Shown here in pieces: positions 55,935-64,000 of a stretch of DNA of 64,000 bases; the first letter of the stretch is position 1, and the number at the start of each line of letters is the position of its first letter. Both the position numbers and the translations under genes were made by a program. The stretch is taken from contig CM061920.1 in the NCBI GenBank assembly GCA_031002005.1, positions 119,960,095 to 120,024,094 of the forward strand, in the 5' to 3' direction. This DNA comes from Vandiemenella viatica. Lineage: Eukaryota > Arthropoda > Insecta > Orthoptera > Morabidae. Under the pieces are notes generated by a model. That model was not told where the DNA came from, searched no databases, and saw only the letters and a program-made list of their open reading frames with translations.

Positions 55935-57960
55935 ATTACAGTTACAATTGCAAGGCTCCCAACCTCAGAGGTCAACCAAAAATACATAAAACTGACAAAC
56001 CCATAGGATCCATAATAAAACTTCAGGAAGGCACCAACATGCCAATTAAGATGATTCATACATTAATTCCTCAGTTTTATTATTATTATTCTTGTATCAA
56101 AAAACATCAAAATACACAGTTAAATACATTGTGCAAATCAACTACTTTAAACACACTTAGCCCAGTACTTCGCAACCTCAATCACATTGTGTGTTGCTTG
56201 AATCAGGTCTTCGTTGTTGCAAGATGATGGGCACATAGGGCACTCGAGCATGTGATTCATAGTTTGGTCTTCACCACATTCACATTTAATACTGGTAGTA
56301 TCAGTATAACCCCATCTCATTAGGTTTTCCTTGGATCTACCCACTCCTGTTCGAAATCGATTTAAGGACCGCCAAACGTTCCAGTCTTTTTCATGGCCAG
56401 GTGGCAAGCGCTCTGCAACTGTCAGTGGTCCCAAGATGTTGGGAACCCTCATTTTCCATAACTGTACTCTTGCCTTTTCAGGTGACCCAATTAGTTCCCG
56501 TGATGTTCTGAGAAAGCTTTTCCTGGATTTGAGTCTCTGGGCTGGTGGTATATGGCCGTGCAGTGGATGAGCGCTTTCTCGTTCTACTTTGGTCCTCTCC
56601 TTGTTCGCAGCCACTTCTCTCCGGATACTGGGTGGTGCAATGCCCGAAAGCTGGTAAAGCCTATCAACTGGGGTAGGCTTTAAACAACCTGTCACTAGCC
56701 TACAGGTGTTATTGAGGGCTACATCCACCTGTTTGGTATGAGATGATGAGTACCAAACTGGGCATGCATATTTTGCAACAGAGTAACATTGCCATTGCGG
56801 ATGTACGTATAGTTTGTGGTTGACTGCCCCACTGATCCAACTAATTTGCACAGTAAGTTGTTTCTTGTAGAGATCTTCATTTTGCAATTCATGCAGTGCG
56901 TCTTATATGTGAGGGTTCTGTCGAGTGTCACTCCCAGATATTTTCTGGTGTTACATGTCTGCAGTTCGATACCTGACCACATTACTTTTAACTTACACCG
57001 AGCTTTCCTATTTTTTAGGTGAAAGGCACCCACTTCAGTTTTTGAAGGGTTAGGTCTTAAGTGATTTTCCCTATAATAGCTTGATAGGCCTTCAAGAGCA
57101 GCAGACAAATTTCTTTCTACAACTTCAAGTTTTGTGCTCTGTGAGGCTAGAGCTAGGTCATCAGCGTACACGAAGCTCCTGGTAGCTGGATGTAATGGCT
57201 GATCGTTTGTATAAATGTTCAAAAGTATTGGGGCCAGTACACTACCTTGAGGTAGACCATTCTTTTGTACCCTCCATTGACTGCGCTGTCCTTGAAAGTC
57301 AACGAAAAACCTTTGATTATGAAGAAGAGTAGCGATGAGCTTGGTTAATCCGGTGGCCTTTGTCAGACTGTAGACCTTGTCAAGTAATAGTTGGTGGTTA
57401 ACAGTATCGTATACTGCTGACAGGTCCACAAAGACCACGCCCGTGGCTTTACGGGTCTCTAATCCATCCTCAGTGATAAATACAGGTACTATCATTAAAA
57501 CCATAAAAAATACAACACAGTTAATACAATATGTAAACACAATACTGTTACTGCACACAGCCAGATTCCTATCATTTTATGTAGTTAATATGTTCTGTAC
57601 CCCAGTCAATGGAAAAGTTAATATAATACAAAACAATTTTTCCATAATACAGTCCCACAGGGATAGCAGAAATTCTATACGTTTTGACATCTCAAAACTG
57701 CTTGCAATTCAATAACAACTACTGGAACCAAAGTAGAGGGTTACCCATGGGCGCTCTAGTTTCAGGCAACATGGTAAATATTTTCATTTAATACAGTAGA
57801 ACACCACATATTCACAAGCATAAAATACATCATTTAGGTATCATCTGCCTGATAGATGAACAACAGCATAATATTACCATATTCCATAAATAAATGAATA
57901 ATATCTATAGTAACATAAAATTTACCATAGAGAAGGAAACAACTAAGACACAGAAACTTC
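55935..57960 (+). pseudogene. Penelope-like RT fragment split by a LINE
   Basis: The left part (55945-56067) reads APNLRGQPKIHKTDKPIG, the Penelope-like signature LPKIHK-x-x-x-P. The right part (57475-57960) gives FLSFYVVNMFCTPVNG (SFDVTNLYTNIP-like), then in a shifted frame NNYWNQSRGLPMGAPVSGNM, the Penelope-like RGLPMGSPLS block, and FTIEKE near 57935. The active-site YVDD is not preserved. Between the parts lies LINE-D with an 8-bp duplication. Penelope-like elements encode an RT related to telomerase, often with a GIY-YIG nuclease, which is not seen here. Confidence 0.72.
56076..57466 (-). mobile_element. LINE-D inserted in the Penelope-like element
   Basis: The minus strand encodes the palm and C-terminal half of a Jockey-superfamily RT: VVFVDLSAVYDTVNHQLLL, NGLPQGSVLAPILLNIYTND, FVYADDLALASQS, then RKYLGVTLDRTLTYKTH. 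After a frameshift near 56850 it continues with GCLKPTPVDRLYQLSGIAPP, WRSLNRFRTGVGR and a terminal CECGEDQTMNHMLECP Cys/His motif; stop at 56147. The tail is (AATA)n at about 56077-56093. TCCTCAGT flanks it (56068-56075, 57467-57474). It is 5'-truncated, lacking fingers and endonuclease, but the YADD is intact. Confidence 0.85.
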
Positions 57961-58150
57961 CCTACCATGAACCCAAATAGAAGAGCTGTTACTTAAGATT
58001 TTAAGGGAGACCACTTCCAGTTATAACTGTGTTAGGAATCAGTGCCTTTTTTAGATTAGGGGTTGCTGTAAAAGGGGGGGGGGAGTGATCAGATGGATAC
58101 TGAATGTAGATGACCAGTGGGGAAAAAACACTAATAATCAAGAAATAGAT
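57961..58150. other. Spacer with a G-run
   Basis: Nothing recognised apart from an 11-G run at about 58073-58083. Confidence 0.4.
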
Positions 58151-60930
58151 GAAGCTGTTGACATTAAAACAGGTGGGGTACAACTGGAAAGGCGAAGGTT
58201 AATGCTGAAAATATCACAAAGTCAGTAATAAGTGTTAATGGTGAATTGTAGAAGTATTATGAACAAATCAATATAATTTGGAAACTCAGTAGTAATACAC
58301 AAACCACAAGTAATAATGGGGGTAGATTCTTAGTTAAATAAGGAGTACAAGACAGTGACGTTTCCCCTGATGGTTCTAGAGTGTTCCGCTAGAGGAACAA
58401 TTGGTGGAGAGGTATTCATATTGGTTAGCAAAGATTTCTACAGGTCTCTGGTGTTCATGGATCGTGAGCATGAGTTACTAAGCGTAGATTTCTGGAGTGA
58501 TAAAAAGAAAAATTAAGGATATTGACTGCTTACAATAGTGAGAAGAATTAATGATGAAGATGAGGCTCGTGGGGTTAAAATAAATTCATGTTGACTGTAC
58601 AGAGAAGAGTGTAGAATAGTCTTTATTGGTGGGGATTTAAATTAACACAAGGGAACAGAGATTTGTAAATACCTTAGAAAGGAAATAAGACCTTACACAA
58701 GTGGTAGACCAGAACACAAGGGTTTTTTTTTTTTAATGAAGCCTGCTGAAAATCTCATGTGGTGTCAAGTAACTGAAGGAATAAGTGACCACAGTGCAGT
58801 TCTGATGGATATTTTGGGATTCAGTGGTCAAATTGGAAGGGAGAAAAAGATACAATTTAAAAAAGGCACAAATGTTTGAATTGAAGAAATATTTAAGAGG
58901 AAGGTTCATCAAATGGAAGGATGACACAAGCACAGTGGTGGTGAAGCGGGAAGAGTTCAAGGAGATAGAATAGGAGAAGAAATTTTCATTCAAAAAAAGA
59001 ATAGTGCAGAATGTATATATTAGAAGTTGGGAGGTTAAAGAGACTGGTTAGAAGAGAACATAACAGAGTTAAGAGACAGCAAGACAGTAGGGAATAATTG
59101 AAAAAAAAACTAAACAAGGAATTATAAACAGCAGAGAACGAAGATAGAGATAGGTTAATGAAGGATATTATTGGTAAAGGGGAACCGCTGAATGATGCAT
59201 CTAGAAATTTTTATGGCTACGTTAAAGAAACTGAGGGGGAAGGTGTTACAACAATTAGGGATAAGCGTGGATAAGAAGTTATTGATGATTTAAAAAAAGG
59301 CAGACATTTTAAGAAACTGCTTTGATGCGACTGCTAGAAATGCAAATATGGAAGGGTGTAAATTGGTGAATGAGTTTGTCAGCACAATTAGAAATGAACA
59401 GACTAAATGTTTGAAATTCATCCTGAGGATTTTCTGAAGGAGCTAAGAAAGCTATAAACACATAAAGGGACTGGTGTTGATAATATTACTAAGCATGTCT
59501 TAAAATAGCAGAATGTTACATTGTACTTTATCTTGATGCGTATTTAGTCTGGATACCTGCTGCTTACCAGAGGACCGGAAAATTCAATAGTTGCACCAGT
59601 CCATAAAAGAGGCATGACAAATAAGGTGTAAAATTACAGGCCAACCTGTTTGACATCAGTGGTAGGCAAATTAATGAAGAAACTGACCTACAGCCACATA
59701 AGAAATCTCTGATGAAAGAAACTAGTTTTCAAATTGACAACATTGGCTTTAGGCAAGTATTTTCATGTGAATCTGAGTTAGTGGGCTTTATGCAGGATAT
59801 TTAAGATTAAATGAATTAGGGAGGCCATATAGACAGTGTAGCACTAGATATTTGACAGAGTGAGTTATAAAATTGTGGTGAATAAGGTAAAAACCATGGG
59901 AGTTGCTGAAAAAGCACTTTGTTGGTTATGAGAATTCTTAAAAGGTAGAAAGCAAAGAATTGCGGCAAGAAATGCAGTATCAAGAGAAGTAGAAGTGGAA
60001 ATCAGGCTAACACAGCGTAGTGTTTTGGGACTATTGCTGTTCATTATTCTAATGAATGATTGTGTTAATTGTTACTGCCAGAAGTCATGTTGTTTGTAGA
60101 TAACGTAATGTTATATGATAGGATCAAAATGGGAGAAGGCTATTAACAGCTGCAGACTGACCTGAACCTGATTTAAACACGGCATGAAGATAAGTGCAAA
60201 GAGGAGTCAGCTTATTAGGTACATGGATAAAAAAAACTAAAGTTTGACTGTGATTATAGGGTGAGGAAGGAAGTGCTTGTTGAAGCTTGAAATGTAAATA
60301 CCTTGACATAAAATGTGATGATAAACTCAACTGGCAGGACACATTTTACTAGAGTTAGGAAAAGGTTGGTTGTAAAACTTCAGCTAGACCATTTCTTGAA
60401 TGTGATGGTGTAGTGTGGGACCCACATTTTGGGTATCAACTCCAGGAGTTGGAGGGAGTGCAGAGAAGGGCGGCTATATTTGTCTCTGGAAATTACTACA
60501 GAACACAATCAGTAATTGATATGATAAAGGAGCTGGAGTGGGATTCAGTGGAAGACAGGAAGAGGGTGAAAAGATTCGTGGGAGTTTATAAGATGTATAT
60601 TTGTTATTAGGAGTGGAAAGATAATGGTGTAAGAATTTAAAAAGCTGTATGGAAAGGAAAAGATGATAGTCGTGAGTTGACATTGGATTTCTGGCATAAA
60701 GGTGTGGCGAAAATTTCTTTTGTAGGTAAGGGAGTCTGAGATATTGAACAAATTACCAAGGGAAATGATGAATTATCTACTAATAATGGTGAAAGAAATT
60801 AAAATTAATATTTGTAAAGGGCTAAAGTAGATAGGTAAAAGAAAGAGGAAAATGGGTGTGTGAGGAAATTGCCACCAGAGCATGTGCTCCATTGCAATTA
60901 AATTAAAATAATTGTATTGATGCACATGTA
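58150..60930 (+). mobile_element. Decayed LINE-B of about 2.8 kb
   Basis: Broken plus-strand frames follow the full order of a CR1/L2-like ORF2. Endonuclease: GGEVFILVSK (about 58410), RIVFIGGDLN (58615-58645) and EGISDHSAVL (58775-58805), which keep the GGDxN and SDH catalytic motifs. RT region: LPEDRKIQ at 59570, remnants of the HGFR block at 59730, and a degraded palm to 60060. C-terminus: GVVWDPHFGYQLQELEGVQRRAA (60405-60475 in one frame). The 3' tail AATTAAATTAAAA is at 60896-60909. Every block has stops or shifts. It is the longest copy of this family here and can anchor the fragments at 2240, 11180, 14030 and 54640. Confidence 0.75.
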
Positions 60931-61505
60931 AAAATTTACATTTACAGTACTGATGATGCCCTACACTAAGAGTGGGAAAAATAAAAAGCATTGACCACAG
61001 CAGTTGTTTTTAGAGGGCATTTTCTTTAAAACTATGTTTACCTTGTACCTTCAGTGGAACAAAAGTTAAGATTTTGGACTTGAATTTAGGTGAACCTTCA
61101 CTCTTGTTCTACTTTAGGAATCTGTCTTACAAAATTATTGTTTTAATGCTCTTTTGGTTCCTTATTTATTATATTGGATTTCCTTCTTATTTCTACATAC
61201 CAATTCATAATTTCTATATGTAATCAGCAAGCCTTGAAACCTTCTAAAGCAACTGTACAACTAATTTGCTCACTGAATATAGGTGATTTGATTGATGTTT
61301 TGTATGAGTGCTTTGCTATAATGCCTTAATATATTTTTTTAATCTGCATCCCATTTTTAATTACTGTTTGCAAATTTTTGTGTTACAGGTTTCAATGCAT
61401 TTGTTATAAAATTGTTTTGTATCTGTGGTTTTTTAAACTTCATTTTGTTATGTCACATTCGTCTTCAGACATTTTTATTAATCTTTGCCATTATGCTCTT
61501 CACAG

Positions 61506-61717
61506 GCAAAGAATGAGTCAGAGTTTCTTTGCAGAACGCCGTGTCCAAAAGCGCAAGTTTCGTGGAGAATTGTATACAAGGAAAGCTGTTGAGCAGTTGT
61601 TGCCGACAATTGATGCACAAGTGTTTAGAGAAAATTTTCCCTCTCCTCCAGTGGCACCATCATCACCTGCTAATATTTCATCCATTGTGTGTTCACACAA
61701 TTCCATTTATTTTGCAG
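61506..61717 (+). CDS. PUS10: PUS10 exon 4
   Basis: A 212-base exon with acceptor TTCACAG and donor GTCTGTG. After one leading G (completing a codon from exon 3) it encodes 70 residues including FFAERRVQKRKFRGELYTRK, then FRENFPSPP and CSHNSIYFAG. This fits the PUS10 segment that links the N-terminal half to the catalytic domain (compare the family pattern FLKQFPCPP and the CxHxxxxFAGRYNKYSR region). It ends in phase 1 within the Gly of FAG. The intron from exon 3 at 32522 is about 29 kb as assembled. The next exon (RYNKYSR) and the catalytic domain are not in the window. Confidence 0.85.
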
Positions 61718-63530
61718 GTCTGTGTTTTGTTAGTAATAGATTTTTTGCTGCTTTGCTTCTTTTGTATACTTTAAGTAATCTTTTCAAAATTAGCTTCCAC
61801 CAAATAATTTTCACAAAACCATTACAAAAATTTGTCAATATGTAAAATGAAATGTGGAATTCATGGTTTTCCAAAATCATTCCTGATCAGTGATTGTAAG
61901 GTTCCTTCAGTCTTAACAGTCTCAATGTTGATTAGCCATGAAGCTGTAATAATAATAATTTCATGACAGAATTTAATTCAGTCCTATAGAACAATAGACT
62001 GTACATGATTGATCCAGTACACAAGAAATTTAATATCTGCCATTCTACCCCCTTTGCATTACATAGAAATGAAATGTGCTGGTTAGCAAATCAAGAGAGA
62101 GTGAGTGATGGAGGAAGGAAAAATACTTTAACAAATATCATGGCAGGATGGCAGAAACATCCATAAAGATGAAAGATGCAGAACATTTAAATTTCTCTTG
62201 CAGTCTGGGTATCTGCCAGTGTTAATCCTCCCACCAGTATATTCCACCAGTATCTAATGTGCCCTAATATCCTGAAGTTATCCAAGCTGACATGGAAAAA
62301 AACTATCCCATTTCACATTCCAATCAGAACAGCCAAACAACTACACTGAGTCTAAGTTTAGTAACTGTTCAGCTCTGGTCACACAGTTATTCTTTTATCT
62401 GAATCCCATCAATCACATGCTGTTAGAGGGCTATCATTTTACTTAATTCTGGCTTTAAATGAGATTTATTCTCTTCAAAATACTTCATGCTCCTTGGATA
62501 AAATGCTTTTGTAAAACAGTATTCCTGTTATCTAAATACCTACCATCTGTCAACTAAGCTGTCCCATATACTGTGAAAAAGTTTAGACAGTAATATGTGC
62601 AGTGTGCTTCTTGCTTCCACACCTTTTCCAACACAATCAGCAGTGCAAGCTTTAGAAAACTCCTTTTCTATTTGCCAGTTAAATTGCAACAACTGTCCTG
62701 CTTCTTACAATTGTTAGTGGACAAGTTATTCAGTCAAAATCCATCATGTCTTCTCACATGGTGCTTTTTAATTTTTGATTCACTATTCAAGCTATGAGAA
62801 TCTTTACCATGGCATCTATAAAGTTGCTAGCACTTTATTTTTCCAATTTTGAAGAAACCCTAATCTTGTCGGTTGTCACATAATTAGAGCTACTTCAAAT
62901 CTCATTCTTCTGCTGATAAAGGGATTATCCCTGAAAATATCAGTACTTGGTTTTGTAATTCTGCCTGCATATTTACTAAGCAAATATTTCTTCACTGTCC
63001 TAAGTTGTTTTCTTAGAACTTTTGACATGCTTCCAAATCTCACATTTACCTGTTGATGAACATTCCTATCTCCATGGAAACAACAGTTTTCCCATTTAGC
63101 TGTAGTTTGTCAGTACACAAAACAAAACCAAATAGTAAAGTGATCAACAGCAAGATATGTATAATGCTTCAGAGGCTACCATAATACCCAGGGTAAAGTA
63201 AGTTTTGTTATCCATGCCATTTACAATGAAGCTGACTTATCTGAAGCAGAAACTTGTAGAAATTTTATATGTGAATCCATATTGGAGAAAAGATGTGTTC
63301 AGGGAATATCAATCACTAGAGAACCTTTCAGCACTACAATTTCATAAAATGAAGGCCCATAGGTTTACCAGAGATAAGAGGTTATAGATAAAGTGCTATA
63401 GTATTACTTTATCTATTACCCAAATACAAACTTATGTAATCTATTAGGCTACTTAGGTAACAATGATATGAAAGAAATGCCGTGAGGCAATATTTACATG
63501 GAAAGGACAGTTAAAATACATCCAATACTC
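61718..63530. other. PUS10 intron, no feature recognised
   Basis: No further PUS10 exon, element termini or RNA gene recognised up to 63530. Confidence 0.5.
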
Positions 63531-64000
63531 ACCAAAGTTGAAGGGAGGAGGGTAGCAGCAACACAAAACAACACACAAACCAAGAAAATACAATATTTCG
63601 GGTGAAAAACCCCTTTTTAATGTTAACAGAAGTAGGTGGCTGGGTTTGTGCAAGACTTTTTTTTATTTTAAAAGATGGCTTTATTTTTTTTTCCATCTCA
63701 GCCATCTGTAAGTTTATCTTTTTGTTCTATTCGAATTTGTCTATACTATATTATCGTTTACTCAGTGCGGACAAGACAGGACGGACACAACACCCATGCC
63801 CTCGGCCGGATTCGAACCGGCGACCCTGGCAACGCGAGGCAAGCTCGCTAGCCGCTACGCTACCAGGGTCGGCGAGTGGCTACGTCGTATGCAAGTCTTG
63901 CGCAAGTTCAGCCACTTACAGCTGTTGACTTGAAATATTGTATTTTCTTTGTTTTTGTGTTGTTTGGTGTTGCTGCTATCCTCCTCCCTTCAAGTTTGGT
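63531..64000. mobile_element. Foldback element with tRNA-like spacer, cut by window end
   Basis: Arms of about 70 bp (63531-63600 and 63931-64000, the second reaching the window edge) are inverted copies: ACCAAAGTTGAAGGGAGGAG..CAATATTTCG and its inverse. The 330-bp spacer contains a tRNA-like sequence at 63801-63875. The arm core ACAATATTTCG matches the foldbacks at 37621 and 40925. Confidence 0.78.
63801..63875 (-). repeat. tRNA-like sequence (SINE-head type)
   Basis: Read on the minus strand it has a consensus A-box TAGCGTAGCGG (63862-63852) and B-box GGTTCGAATCC (63818-63808) at tRNA-like spacing, and a GCCGG/CCGGC T-stem. The acceptor ends pair poorly and there is no clear anticodon stem, so it is a tRNA-derived repeat head rather than a functional tRNA. 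It differs from the SINE family at 48409. Confidence 0.65.

Noticed and set aside
55868..56227. 119-codon plus-strand protein
   Set aside because: It is a chimera: the first half is Penelope-like RT and the second half is antisense to the LINE-D 3' end across an insertion junction.
63801..63875. Functional tRNA gene on the minus strand
   Set aside because: A- and B-boxes are good, but the acceptor ends do not pair and no sound anticodon arm is visible; it lies between foldback arms.

Overview
The window is eukaryotic, AT-rich, repeat-dense DNA, most likely from an arthropod (insect-like) genome. Pointers are short GT-AG introns in a recognisable PUS10 gene, several decayed LINE lineages, tRNA-headed SINEs with target-site duplications, hAT, piggyBac-like and Harbinger-like elements, a Helitron, a Penelope-like fragment and a gypsy-like gag-pro remnant. 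Nothing looks bacterial or viral in organisation. I cannot name the species. The only convincing host gene is PUS10, the tRNA pseudouridine synthase; almost everything else is transposon.

Layout. Bases 1-4260 hold the endonuclease of an RTE-type LINE (minus strand, running off the left edge), its GC-rich leader, a small minisatellite and a decayed LINE fragment carrying a short SINE. Bases 4260-10755 are one Jockey-like LINE (minus), broken by a Helitron that itself carries a 702-bp MITE, and by a second LINE 3' fragment. Bases 11180-25711 contain decayed LINEs, PUS10 exons 1-3, small MITEs and a CR1/L2-like LINE. Bases 25712-26711 are exactly 1000 N, a scaffold gap.

After the gap the sequence restarts inside the Jockey ORF1 and repeats, in the same order, everything from 9769 to 25711, as 26712-43890. 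Both copies end or begin exactly at the gap. The copies differ by scattered substitutions and by clean insertions present in only one (hAT and foldback in the second, a LINE piece in the first). PUS10 exons 1-3 differ by one silent base only. The simplest reading is two overlapping haplotype contigs laid end to end (a false duplication), although a true tandem duplication is not excluded.

From 43890 on the sequence is single-copy: a dead hAT-type transposase gene with piggyBac-like and Harbinger-like MITEs inside it, SINEs, a GC-rich MITE, a gypsy-like gag-protease relic, a Penelope-like element split by a LINE, and a decayed LINE of about 2.8 kb. PUS10 exon 4 follows at 61506-61717; its splice phase fits exon 3, so the gene continues through an intron of at least 29 kb made of transposons and runs beyond the window. 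The window ends in a foldback element with a tRNA-like spacer. I name the LINE lineages A (CR1/L2-like), B (decayed CR1/L2-like), C (RT C-terminal fragments) and D (Jockey-superfamily) for reference only.
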